A stretch of DNA of 64,000 nucleotides from Io17-Chloro-G2 sp965226915 (GTDB taxonomy: Bacteria; Chloroflexota; Dehalococcoidia; Lucifugimonadales; UBA3495): contig CBDDEJ010000004.1 in assembly GCA_965226915.1 (NCBI GenBank), positions 186,001 to 250,000 of the forward strand, written 5' to 3'. The translations under genes were made by a program, and so were the position numbers. The notes below the pieces were generated by a model that was not told the origin of the DNA, searched no databases, and saw nothing but the letters and a program-made list of their open reading frames with translations. Positions 41,773 to 51,164 of this stretch are shown in pieces (position 1 is the stretch's first letter; the number at the start of each line of letters is the position of its first letter).

Positions 41773-44064
41773 TAGGGGCGCCACCGAATATTCAAAGTTC
41801 GGACCTACAGGGGAAAGGCGCATCGTTTCCAGAAGACGCTCCAGGTAATCATCGCCTTGTTCGAATTCGCCACGCTGGTACTCCAACACCGCTCGGTTGT
41901 TGAGAAGGCGTGTGTCTCCTGCTTGGCCGGCCGCCAATCCCCTGTCGCTGAATTCCAGCGCGCCCTGCCAATCTCCCTCCACGTGGGCCAGGACCTCGTT
42001 GGCGCGTAAAGCTTGGGCTAGTCCGGCTCCGCCGCGACTCTCCGCCCAAGCCAGGAGGGCTACAGCATGGGGCCGCGCTCTCCTAATGTTTCCCATGGCT
42101 ATAAGGGATGCCATGGCATGAAAATGAGCGCGTCCTATGTCAATCGGCAATGGAGCGTTGTTGGACCGGCGGCCCAACTCCAGAGCACCCAGGGAGTTCT
42201 CAAGGGCTTCTTGAGGATGGAGGTGACTCCAGTGGATGCTAGCTGCGCTGGCCAATACGCTGGCTTCCTGGTCCACATCGTTCTCCCGCCGGGCGATGGC
42301 CCGGGCCTGGGCCAGAGCATTAACGGCGTCTCCATAGTTTCCATGTTCCGATGTCAGAGCGTTACCGTAACGTTCCAAGAGCCGGGCAGCCTGGAGTGAA
42401 CCGGATGGGATCAGCGTCAAAGCCTCTTCGAGAAGAGAAGCGACTCCGGGCGCACCTCGAAACATACTGAAAGGGTACTCGGCTATGGCCAACGCCCGAG
42501 CATCGTCACCGGTCGCCACATAGTAATCGATGGCTGGCCTCATCGTGTCTAGCACTTCATTGCTTCGGTGTCTCGGCAGTGTGGCTACTTGGGCTCGGCC
42601 CAACCCAAAAAGCAGGGCCGCTGTCTCCGCGTCGGTTGATTCCCCGGTTTTGGATTCCAGTCCACTTTGGAACAGGACGGCCGCCTCCTCCCAGGCGTAG
42701 GCGGCCAGAGCCTGCTCCCCGGCCAACAGGGAGTAGCGCACCAACTTTTCCGCGCCATTCACCGCCGCCGCCTGGCCGAAGTGGTATGCCAACTCAGCTG
42801 AGTGGGCTTCCGCACCATCCCCGTACATAGCTTCCAGGGCCTCCCCAATCCGGGCGTGCAGCCGAACTCTTCGGCTGGTCGTCACGTCCTCAGCCAATGT
42901 TTGTTGAATCAGAGCATGACTGAACTGATAGCGGTCCATCTGACCGGTCACATCTTCAATCAGATTGTTGGATACTGCCTCGTCCACTGCCTGAAGTAAC
43001 TGGTCCTCGGGAATCTCGTCGACAAGTTTACTTAACAGCACGAAATTAAATTCCCTGCCAATGATGGAAGCTGTGGTCAGCGCGTGATCGCATTGATCCG
43101 ACAATCGGTTGAGACGCCGGCCGATCACCGTCCGGATCCTGTCTGGGATTCTCAGAACCTCAGGCTGGCCGGCGTGCCCGCCGGCCAAATCTCCGCTTTC
43201 CGAAAGGAGCCGGATGATCTCAGTGATGAAAAAAGGATTGCCTTCGCTTTGGGAGAAAAGTGCTTCCGCCAGCCCTGTGACGGGCTCTATACCCATTTTG
43301 GCTTTGATAAACCGGGCCGTGTCATCTTGATCCAAACCCCGTAGAAAAACACTCTGGAACCGGTCTCCAGCGGTCCTGGACAGCTCGGCCAAGGTCTCCG
43401 GCAGCGGGTGCTGCCGGGACAATTCGATGTCTCGGTAGCAGCCCACCACGAGTAGCCGTCCGGGCTGGAACTGGGCCGACTCTTGAGCTAGGAACTGCAA
43501 CAGCAGCAGGGAGGACTTGTCTGCCCAGTGAAGGTCGTCCAACACAAGCATCAGCGGTTGAGACTGGGAAGCGTTCTTAAAAAAAGCCGTGATGGAGTCG
43601 AACAAGCGAAAGCGCGCCCGCTCGGGTCCCAGCTCCAGAGGTGTCTCCAGACCGGGCAATTTGGCATGTATCTCGGGGAGTATCTCGGCAATGCCGGCAG
43701 CGCCGACGCCCATTTCTGAGCGCAGCCGCTCCGGTTCCGCTTGCTGTACATACGACCGGATGGCCTGGACCCAGGGCCAGAATGGCGGTGCCCCAACTTC
43801 CTCGTAGCACCAACCCCAAAGCACTTGCGCGCCACGGCCCTCGGCGTAAGCCGCTAGCTCCTGAGCGGTGCGTGTTTTGCCGATACCAGGCTCACCGGCA
43901 AGCATCACCAACCGGCAACCGCCGGCCAGGCAGTCTTCCAACGCCGACGTGAGCGATTCCATCTCGCGTTGACGGCCGGCAAATACGTCCCGCGGCCCGC
44001 TGGAGGCTAACAAACTTCGTTCGGCCAGGCAGTCTTCCATGCCACGCAGTTCGACGTGAGCCAT
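41773..44064 (-). pseudogene. LuxR-family AAA regulator, N-terminal fragment (split by IS630-type element)
   Basis: About 764 codons of a STAND/AAA regulator. VFAGRQREMESLTSALED starts the domain. The Walker A motif is LAGEPGIGKTRTAQEL near residue 60 and Walker B is LMLVLDDLHWADKSSLLL near residue 172. GNPFFITEIIRLLSESG, the sensor-2-like region, follows, and then TPR-like helices. The DNA-binding domain is on the other side of the insertion element (39805-40542). The host frame runs three codons into the element before a stop. A 14-bp minisatellite abuts the start, and the motif ELRGM of the first codons is itself a copy of the repeat. No clear ribosome-binding site is visible. Confidence 0.88.
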
Positions 44065-44099
44065 TCGCAGTTCATGCCACGCAGTTCATGCCACGGCCG

Positions 44100-44385
44100 G
44101 CAAGTTCATACGTCCACGCAGTTCATGCCACGCAGTTCATGCAGTTCATGCCACGCAGTTCATGCCACGCAGTTCATGCCACGCAGTTCATGCCACGCAG
44201 TTCATGCCACGCAGTTCATGCCACGCAGTTCATGCCACGCAGTTCATGCCACGCAGTTCATGCCACGCAGTTCATGCCACGCAGTTCATGCCACGCAGTT
44301 CATGCCACGCAGTTCATGCCACGCAGTTCATGCCACGCAGTTCATGCCACGCAGTTCATGCCACGCAGTTCATGCCACGCCACTG
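44100..44385. repeat. 14-bp minisatellite (GCAGTTCATGCCAC, about 19 units) upstream of the LuxR-type gene
   Basis: The unit GCAGTTCATGCCAC repeats head to tail with almost no variation from about 44115 to 44380. One unit near 44132-44150 is shortened. Degenerate units continue to 44050 and into the first codons of the regulator gene. A 14-base unit changes reading frame with every copy gained or lost. It lies where the promoter and leader of the regulator should be. Confidence 0.92.
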
Positions 44386-44492
44386 ATTCTGCCATTGAGC
44401 CAGTATAGCCGAGCCGTTGGAGCGATTCCAAACTTTCTCTTATTCAACCTGGACACCATGCCCCATATATACGTTAGAAAGACGTTCCAATC

Positions 44493-44795
44493 TTACTCGC
44501 TGGGCAATCCACCCACCGCTTCGTCCAAGGTGATCAGCGGATAGAATGTCGCTGTATTCCAAACCGCCAGGCCCAGATCGACGGTGACATCATCCACGGC
44601 ATGGGCGTTCGGGGCGTCGATCACCATGAAAGTCATGTGAGCCGACTTGCTGACCCATCCGCCTTGAAAGGTGCAACCGTGGCTAGTTAAGACATCGGTC
44701 ATTGTGGCGGACATGGTCATTACCCGGTCGCGGATTGCGGTATCGACGCCGGGGCATTGCTGCGGAGTATGGCTCAGAGACATCATGTACAACAT
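44493..44795 (-). CDS. Small protein, possibly a dimeric alpha/beta-barrel fold
   Basis: About 100 residues starting MLYMMSLSHTPQQCPG. A strand-helix-helix-strand order with VSKSAHMTFMVIDAPNAHAV and a late AVWNTATFYPLITLDEAV resembles small dimeric alpha/beta-barrel (YciI or DUF3303-like) proteins. This is a fold-level impression only. AGGAG lies 7 bases before the ATG at 44795. It is divergent from the cupin gene at 44927, so they may share regulation. Function unknown. Confidence 0.65.
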   Translation of the reverse strand: MLYMMSLSHTPQQCPGVDTAIRDRVMTMSATMTDVLTSHGCTFQGGWVSKSAHMTFMVIDAPNAHAVDDVTVDLGLAVWNTATFYPLITLDEAVGGLPSE

Positions 44796-44926
44796 TCGGC
44801 TTCTCCTATCATCTTTGCGGTGTTTTGATATTTTGTGGACAAACAGGCACGGATTATATACCGTGGTACGCTCCAAGGGGATTGCCATTTACAGACGTTT
44901 ATACGTTGAGAAACAGGGAGGAAGTC

Positions 44927-45283
44927 ATGCGGAAGATCAGAATATCCGAAGTGGAAGTCGTTCCCGTTGACACAGCAACGCCGGTTCCCGGCTGGACCGG
45001 AGGCGCGGTGCGCCGCACCCGGCAGAACCTGCTTCCCGACGGCGCCAGCAAGAATTTCAGCAGCAGCGTGGTGAACTTTGAACTGGGCGCCACCACCGGC
45101 TGGCACAAGCACACCAGCGACCAGATCCTGGTGATCACCGCCGGCGCCGGCATCGTGGCCAACGAGAACGAAGAACATGAAGTGGTGGTGGGCGACGTAG
45201 TCCATATCCTGGAAGGTGAAAACCACTGGCACGGCGCCAAACAAGAGTCTTACATGTCCCACATAACGATTACCGCGGTTTAG
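44927..45283 (+). CDS. Cupin-domain protein
   Basis: A 118-residue single cupin. The first motif reads TTGWHKHTSDQILVITAGAG, with two His and a Gln/Asp pair that can bind a metal. The second reads GDVVHILEGENHWHGA, giving another His. AGGGAGG is close to the ATG at 44927. Such small cupins act as metal-dependent dioxygenases, isomerases or sensors. The next gene on the strand, 50 bases on, is another small cupin-like protein, so the two may form an operon. Confidence 0.85.
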   Translation: MRKIRISEVEVVPVDTATPVPGWTGGAVRRTRQNLLPDGASKNFSSSVVNFELGATTGWHKHTSDQILVITAGAGIVANENEEHEVVVGDVVHILEGENHWHGAKQESYMSHITITAV

Positions 45284-45333
45284 ACCAGATCATTTGCTAG
45301 GGTTTTTCCCACATTTTCAGGGGAGGCGACGCT

Positions 45334-45675
45334 ATGGCCATCTACCGGTTGTATTCCGGCAGCCACGGTGAGTCCCATATCGAAGAGCTGGACCTGGCTT
45401 CACACCCGGAGCTGACCTCTGCCCAAGCCACCACCAACATAATCTTCCGGGAGACGCCTCCCGGAAGATTCAGCGACTGGCACACAGCGCCTCGCCGCCA
45501 ATACATCATCACGGTTTCCGGCCATTCGGAGATCGGGCTGGGCGACGGGACCATCGTTCACTACGGGCCCGGTGACGCCCGTCTCGTGGAAGACACCACC
45601 GGCCATGGCCACACGACGCGGACCGTGGGAAACGAGCCCGTGGTCAACGTGACCATCCCGCTGGCGGACCAGTAA
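45334..45675 (+). CDS. Small cupin-like protein (paralogue of 32359-32685)
   Basis: A 113-residue cupin-like protein. WHTAPRRQYIITVSGHSEIG and DGTIVHYGPGDARLVEDTTG correspond to the two cupin motifs, and GHGHTT follows the second. It resembles the 108-residue protein at 32.4 kb along its whole length (IYRLYSGSHGESHIEEL against IFRMYTGTDGQSVMEEL). GGGGAGG lies before the ATG. It converges on the CMD-family gene, with 8 bases between the stop codons. Role unknown. Confidence 0.78.
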   Translation: MAIYRLYSGSHGESHIEELDLASHPELTSAQATTNIIFRETPPGRFSDWHTAPRRQYIITVSGHSEIGLGDGTIVHYGPGDARLVEDTTGHGHTTRTVGNEPVVNVTIPLADQ

Positions 45676-45683
45676 AGACCGCC

Positions 45684-46241
45684 CTAAACGGGTAAAGGCG
45701 TTTCCGCTGGTTGGGCCGGCAACTCCACGCCAAAAGCGTTTACGTTGAAGGCGAGCATGGCGTAGCACCCAAGAAGATTGGTCAACTCGGTCAAACCCAA
45801 CACGCCGAACTGGTCCAGCGCCGCGTCGAAGTTCGCCTGGCTAACCCGGTGGGTGCGGAAGAAATCCCGGCCGTAGTTCACCACTGCTAATTCATCGGGC
45901 GCCAGGGCCGGCAGGTCTTTCTTGTCGCGCAGGGCGTCTACAATTTCCCCATTCAGACCTGCGCGGCGGGCAGCCGGTGCGTGGGCGTTCCAGATGAACT
46001 GGCAGTCGTTTTCCCGAGCCGCCAATATCATGCCCAATTCTCTGATGCGCGGCTCCAAAGAAGTCTCGGTCCTCAAGTACAGGGCCAGGCCCAGGGCGCG
46101 TTTCGCCACTTCTGGCGCGTTCAGCATTACCGAGCCGGGGCCTCCAGTGGGGACCTCTCCCCGGTCTTGAATCAATTCGTCGAAGGCTGCCCTCTGGTTT
46201 TCAGGGATGTTATCCCGGTCCAAAGCAGGTACACGCGCCAT
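45684..46241 (-). CDS. Carboxymuconolactone decarboxylase/AhpD-family protein
   Basis: About 185 residues, all alpha-helical. The motif LAARENDCQFIWNAHAPAAR near residue 75 matches the E-x-x-x-C-x-x-x-W-x-x-H arrangement of the CMD/AhpD family. The second Cys of peroxidase members is not present, so a lyase or other role is more likely. The start at 46241 is preferred because GGAGGG lies 5 bases upstream. It is divergent from the SDR at 46447. Family members take part in aromatic degradation and stress defence. Confidence 0.83.
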   Translation of the reverse strand: MARVPALDRDNIPENQRAAFDELIQDRGEVPTGGPGSVMLNAPEVAKRALGLALYLRTETSLEPRIRELGMILAARENDCQFIWNAHAPAARRAGLNGEIVDALRDKKDLPALAPDELAVVNYGRDFFRTHRVSQANFDAALDQFGVLGLTELTNLLGCYAMLAFNVNAFGVELPAQPAETPLPV

Positions 46242-46376
46242 AAGACCCTCCATCTCTTACCGATTTGATAGGGGAGCACCGGATGAGGGCCAGTATACGC
46301 CATGACCCCATTCGGGGTTTACCGCGGCTAACCCAGCCTGCTCCCCCGCTTCAATCGATTGCCGCCGTCCCACCTG

Positions 46377-46396
46377 TCGTGTAGAATCCCACACGA
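46377..46396. promoter_or_regulatory. Inverted repeat in a divergent promoter region
   Basis: TCGTGT and ACACGA are exact inverse halves separated by 8 bases, between the CMD-family gene (start 46241) and the SDR (start 46447). This is a plausible operator for a dimeric repressor. Pattern evidence only. Confidence 0.4.
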
Positions 46397-46446
46397 GTAA
46401 ATCCACTCTTTTGAGAATCATTTAACCGTTGTTAGGAGGGGCCCAC

Positions 46447-47265
46447 ATGGACTTGGGATTGAAAGGAAAACACGCGCTGGTGGCCGGCGCCAGCCGCGGT
46501 ATCGGCAAAGCCATAGCCCGCGATCTAGCTCAAGAAGGGGTGGATGTGGTCATTGTCTCCCGCACCATGGCCAATCTGGAGCAGACGGCTAAGGAATTGG
46601 AGGACGAGACGGGGGCAAAGATCATACCCATAGCTTTGGACGTGACCTCGACGGAACAGGTGAACCGGGTGGTCGCCGAGGCGTCGGAGAAGTTGGGCGG
46701 CCTGCACATCTTGGTCAACAGCGCCTCGCTTCCCGGTGGATCCGCATCGGCCGTGGGCCCAATCGAAACAGTTAACGAAGACGATCTAATGAGCGACTTT
46801 GATGTGAAATACGTGGGAGCCCTCCGGTGCGCCCGGGCGGCCATTCCCTTTATGAAGGAGCAAGGTTGGGGCCGCATCATCAACATCAGCGGTGGGAACG
46901 CCCGGAACGCGGGCAACCTCAGCGGCGGGGCGCGCAACGTCTCCATGGTGCACTTGACCAAAACCCTGTCCAACCAAGTAGGCCGTTTCGGCATAACCGT
47001 TAACTGCATTCATCCGGGGACCACTCGAACCGAGCGCACACCCAGTTTGTTGGCCGCCAGGGCCACCCAGTTGGGCGTGTCTCCAGAGGAAGCCGAGCTT
47101 CAAGATTTTGCCGCCGGCTCCCCTAGGGGGAACGCCATCGGCCGCATGGTGGACGCATCGGAAGTGGCTTATTTGACCACATTCCTGGCCTCCGACAAAG
47201 CGTGGGCCATCACCGGGGAGCTCATAGCCGCCGGTGGCGGAACAGGCAACGCTGTCTATTACTAA
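46447..47265 (+). CDS. SDR-family protein with altered catalytic site
   Basis: A 272-residue SDR. The cofactor motif ALVAGASRGIGKAIARDL is intact and IVSRTMANL after the second strand suggests NADP(H). LHILVNSASLPG replaces the usual NNAG and GRIINISGGNARN holds a Ser. Where classical SDRs have YxxxK, this protein reads GGARNVSMVHLTKTL, so neither the Tyr nor the Lys is in place. It may be a non-catalytic or mechanistically different member. AGGAGGGG lies 6 bases before the ATG. A long palindrome follows the gene. Confidence 0.85.
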   Translation: MDLGLKGKHALVAGASRGIGKAIARDLAQEGVDVVIVSRTMANLEQTAKELEDETGAKIIPIALDVTSTEQVNRVVAEASEKLGGLHILVNSASLPGGSASAVGPIETVNEDDLMSDFDVKYVGALRCARAAIPFMKEQGWGRIINISGGNARNAGNLSGGARNVSMVHLTKTLSNQVGRFGITVNCIHPGTTRTERTPSLLAARATQLGVSPEEAELQDFAAGSPRGNAIGRMVDASEVAYLTTFLASDKAWAITGELIAAGGGTGNAVYY

Positions 47266-47308
47266 TCTGGGCGCGTTGGCCAGGTTTTTCACCTGCCGGG
47301 GTAAATAA

Positions 47309-47353
47309 AAGAGCGGCCGAATCTGGATAATTTATCCAGATTCGGCCGCTCTT
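47309..47353. terminator. 22-bp perfect inverted repeat, likely terminator hairpin
   Basis: AAGAGCGGCCGAATCTGGATAA (left arm, 22 bases with positions 47309-47330) is exactly repeated in reverse at 47332-47353 with a one-base spacer. On the minus strand it is followed by TTTTATTTA; on the plus strand only by ATTCG. It lies 44 bases after the SDR stop. It may stop transcription from both sides or be a dispersed palindrome. Confidence 0.65.
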
Positions 47354-47822
47354 ATTCGTCAACCGCGCTCAGCACCTGTCAGAACCGGGCGCCGAAACCA
47401 ACTCGCCGAACCCCTCGCCTCCCAAACCCACATCCCCAAGGACCAGGCCAAAAGGATTCCCGTGCTCGGTACGTCATCAGCCTCCCACTTAGCTCGGCCC
47501 CAAACACCTTGCGCTCCCGAGCGGCATTACCGGGGACACGCTCGGGAAATGTGGAGAGAACCCATGGTCTGGCATGTTGGAGCGCCCTATTTGGTGGATT
47601 TCCAGCAGCGGCGGCCCACCCGTCCTCCCAATCATCTGTGAACAATAAACGAGCACCGTTGAAAATCGTTATGGAATCGTTATGTCTTTTAAGCAATTGT
47701 CATATTTTCGTTACGCATGAGGCCTCTAATTTAGGTATATTCTTGTTAGCCATTGGGAATCAACGAATCACTAACTCGAGTCCGCGACGCACCGGAGAAT
47801 AAATCCTGACTCAACGTCATCG
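47354..47822. other. 469-bp stretch without a supported gene
   Basis: Two overlapping open frames on opposite strands (47379-47696 minus, 47509-47802 plus) have no recognisable features. The last 120 bases are AT-rich and probably carry the promoter of the sensor gene. Confidence 0.4.
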
Positions 47823-49943
47823 GTGTGCAGGGTATTAGGCGTGAGTGAAATCGAAGTTCTGAGGCGCCTCATTGCAGCATCACCATTTACGTTCCTGCCA
47901 ATGGCGGTCAAATCTACCGCCCGATTCCTGGCGTCAGTTTCTCGCCATACCCCGAGCTATAGCGCCCACAGGCGCAGCCTGGAGGACGAAATCTCCGTGG
48001 TGTACGAGGTGGGCAGAATCGTCACGTCCACCCTTGACATTCAACAGGTCTACGACGAGTTTGCCGCCCAACTAAAAAAACTGGTGGATTTTAAGAGCAT
48101 CACCGTGGTCGCGGTCGATAGAATCCAAGGAACCTACCAAACCAAATACGCTGTAGAGGAAGGGGAGCGCACCAGATTTGACGGGTCAATATTACCCCTG
48201 CAAGGGACTCGGACCAAGCTGGTGGCCGACTCTGGGAAAACGTTCGTACAAGACAACGCCCCTGTTGGTCCCTCCTATGCCAACGACGAATGGCACACGA
48301 AACACGGAACCGTATCGAGCATCTTCGTGCCCCTAACCGGAAAAGACGGGGTGATGGGATCCCTGAACTTGACCAGCACCAAGTCTGGCGCCTTTGGGGC
48401 GAGGGAGCAGGCCATTCTCGAAGTCCTGGCCAACCAGATAGCCCCTGCCGTGGAGAACGCCCAACTATACGAGGAAAACCTCAAAAGCCAAAAGGCGTTT
48501 CAGGAGAGCGACGCCCGTTATCGCCGCTTGATGATGCAAACTGCCGACCCATTCATCCTGTCCGATCCGGACGGGAAGATAATGGATGTCAATGAACTCG
48601 CCTGCCAAGGCCTTGGATACACGAGGGAAGAGCTTTTAGAGATGACCGTTGCAGACTTTGCGATTCGTACTCTTCCAGATGTCAGGAAAGAAAACTGGAA
48701 AAGACTTGTAGCCGGGGAGATCGTCGTTACCGAAACCACTCATCGCCGTAAAAACGGAACCACATTCCCGGTGGAAATGCGGATGACCCTCGTCGAACTG
48801 GACGGGCGCCAATACCGGTCAGCCTTGATCAGAGACGTGACGGTACGAAAACGGGCCGAAGAAGAACGGACGCTGTGGGCGGAGGATAACTCGGTGATGG
48901 CCGAGATTGGCAGAATCGCTAGTTCGTCGCTGGACCTCTCCGAGGTTTACGAACGGGTGGGCCAGGAGATTCATAAAATCATCGCTTTCCACCGCATGAA
49001 TCTGGCGGTCCTGCGCCCCGATGTCACATCGTTTTTTGCCGCATGGGTTATCGGTGGCAACATGGCCAAACACAGTTGGAGTGTTCCGATATCGATTGAT
49101 GGCACTATGGCGGCAAGAGCCCTAGAGACACGAGCGCCAGTAATCTTCGAAGCGGCCAGCGATGAAGAGATTCTCCAAGAATTTCCTGGTATGACCCGCG
49201 CCTTTGGCTCAGGGCTCCGGTCTTTCTTGTCGGCGCCTTTGATATCCAGGGGGAACGTCATAGCAGTGCTTCAGCTGCGGTCCAAGGATCCCAAAGCTTA
49301 TAGCCAGAGGCATCTGGACTTGGCCGTCCGCGTCGCCGACCAAATTTCCGGCGCCACTGCCGCGTCCCAATCGTTTCTACAGCAAAAAGAGTCGGAGGAG
49401 CGGGTCAAGGCAACCCTGTTAGAAAAGGAGGTTCTTCTCCATGAGAACTCGGTGATGGCCGAGATCGGCAGAATCAGCAGTTCGTCTCTGGACCTTTCCG
49501 AGGTTTACGAACTCCTTGGCCAAGAGGTCCAAACACTAATACCTTTCCAGCGCATGACTCTGGTGTTGGTCAATGCCGAAAGCTCGACCTTTTCCCGCCT
49601 ATTCACAACCGGCTCCGCCTTGTACACAAATCGCCAAATCGGTCAACTGCCATTGCACGGGACTATGTCCGGCCAGGTGTATATGACGGGGCGGCCGGTG
49701 ATGCGGGACTCTGACGACGCCGGAAATCTCCGCAGGGAGTTTCCGGGGTTGGCGTCAGGAATAGATGGGGGCCTCAAGTCATTCCTGTCGGCACCGTTGG
49801 TTTCCCGGGGAAATGTAATAGCGGTCCTCCCGGTGGCTTCCACGGAGCCACAGGCTTATTCCCGTCGCCATCTGGACCTGGCCGTCCGGGTGGCGTACCA
49901 AATAACCGGCGCGATCGCCGCTGCTCAACTGTACCAACATTAA
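47823..49943 (+). pseudogene. Sensor kinase, N-terminal GAF-PAS-GAF-GAF part (ended by in-frame TAA)
   Basis: About 706 codons of a multi-domain sensor. GAF1 lies at about residues 60-225 (VSSIFVPLTGKDGVMGSLNL), PAS at about 237-345 (ADPFILSDPDGKIMDVNELA, then YRSALIRDVTVRKRAEEE), GAF2 at about 360-525 and GAF3 at about 540-700. GAF2 and GAF3 are a recent duplication: both open NSVMAEIGRI-SSSLDLSEVYE and contain SRGNVIAVL. The frame ends in TAA at 49941-49943, but the same frame continues (KESEEHIKASLREKEVLL) straight into the kinase part at 49989. A nonsense mutation has therefore split one gene of about 920 codons. The true start is uncertain (GTG 47823 or ATG 47901). Confidence 0.82.
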
Positions 49944-50582
49944 AAGGAATCTGAGGAACACATCAAGGCATCACTGCGCGAAAAAGAGGTGCTCCTCCAA
50001 GAAGTCAATCAGCGGGTAAAAAATAATCTTCAGATCATATCCAGCCTGCTTAATCTTCAAGCTGCCGGCATTGATGACGGCGAGGTGCCGGAAATCTTGC
50101 AAGCCAGCCAGGGCCGCATCCGGGCCATGGCGACGATCCACGATCGGTTGTATCAATCCGAAAACCTGGCCCAGATCGATTTCGGGGAATATCTGAAGAG
50201 TCTGACCGACGACATGCGCCAGTCCTATGGCGTGAACTCGCAACAGGTGGAGTTGAAGGTTGATGCCCCTAAGACATTGCTGGCAGTCGATACCGCAATT
50301 CCATGCGGCTTGATAGTCAACGAATTGGTGTCTAACGCTTTGAAGCACGCGTTTCCAGCCGGGCGCGAAGGTGTGATCCGGATTGGGATGGTAACTGACC
50401 AACGCCGGCACAAATTGACCGTTATCGATGATGGCGTCGGTCTGCCTGCGGAGATAGATTTCCACCATTCCAAGAATCTGGGCCTGCGGCTGGTCAACGC
50501 CTGGGTGGAGCAGTTGGGTGGGAGGTTGGAACTACTGCGAAACCGGGGAGTGGAGGTCACTATTGCCTTCTCGGAGAAGTAG
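49944..50582 (+). pseudogene. Sensor kinase, C-terminal HisKA_2/HATPase part, phospho-acceptor His missing
   Basis: In frame with the sensor upstream but after a stop codon; a CTG or similar start near 49989 would be needed for separate translation. The dimerisation helix reads LLQEVNQRVKNNLQIISSLL. HisKA_2 kinases have His before RVKNN, and here the residue is Gln. The ATPase part is complete in outline: LIVNELVSNALKHAF (N box), KLTVIDDGVGLPAE (G1) and NLGLRLVNAWVEQLGG (G2). So the domain could bind ATP but could not phosphorylate itself at the usual site. Taken with the stop codon, this looks like a decaying kinase. Confidence 0.82.
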
Positions 50583-50764
50583 TGGGAGACAGGTGGACCC
50601 AGCGGCGGCGCCATTTCTTCATCGCAAACTTTATTGGCCTCGCCGCCTGCGAGCCGATTCTGTTCGCCCCGCGGGCTCCGCGCCCAAGTTCGCTGACATC
50701 TTCCGATTGCGGGGCGGGCCTTTATCTATATAAAATCAACTCACCAAACCCCCTCCCAGAAAAA

Positions 50765-50806
50765 GTCCGCCGGCGATGGTTGTTGACCATCATTCGGCGG
50801 ACCTTT
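50765..50806. terminator. Bidirectional intrinsic terminator candidate
   Basis: GTCCGCCG and CGGCGGAC pair around an inner GATGGT/ACCATC stem. TTTTCATT follows on the plus strand and TTTTTCTGG on the minus strand. It lies about 180 bases after the sensor kinase. Confidence 0.78.
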
Positions 50807-50835
50807 TCATTCAGCGCTCAACGCCTGGGTCATCC

Positions 50836-50970
50836 ATGAGACGGATTCTGAACCCTCGCCAGCCCAAATTGAAGCTGAGCCTGGGGCGCCCCGGCCGGGT
50901 TGCCCCAGCGGCGCGCCCAAAGCGGCCAAAGCGGCCAACAAAGAAACAGTCCAATGCTAGCGCGAAATGA
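50836..50970 (+). CDS. Possible small basic protein (44 aa)
   Basis: An ATG frame of 44 codons rich in Arg, Lys and Pro (PKRPKRPTKKQ). It has no clear ribosome-binding site. Composition like this could be a nucleic-acid-binding peptide or a chance frame in GC-rich DNA. Kept at low confidence. Confidence 0.25.
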   Translation: MRRILNPRQPKLKLSLGRPGRVAPAARPKRPKRPTKKQSNASAK

Positions 50971-51164
50971 TAACCACAGCTCGTGACTCGATACCGGCTC
51001 CGAAAAAAACGCCAAGACCGCGGCATCATCACCAGACCAACTTTGCTCTGCCAACTTCCATGGCTTTACATCTCTCCCGTGCTAGAATTGGTCCAGCCGC
51101 CGGCGCCAAAACGTGGGCCGTTCAAAAACAAATCAAAAACAAAAGCGCGGGAGGTAGAAATCCC

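Noticed and set aside
44100..44385. CRISPR array
   Set aside because: The 14-bp units touch each other with no spacers. The same holds for the 12-bp array at 23.9 kb and the 52-bp array at 33.4 kb, and no cas gene is nearby.
44056..44544. Plus-strand frames with HATQFMPRSSC repeats (up to 162 codons)
   Set aside because: They are translations of the 14-bp minisatellite. The repeat pattern explains their openness.
47379..47802. Overlapping frames on both strands between SDR and sensor genes
   Set aside because: No start signals or recognisable motifs; the openness follows from GC content.
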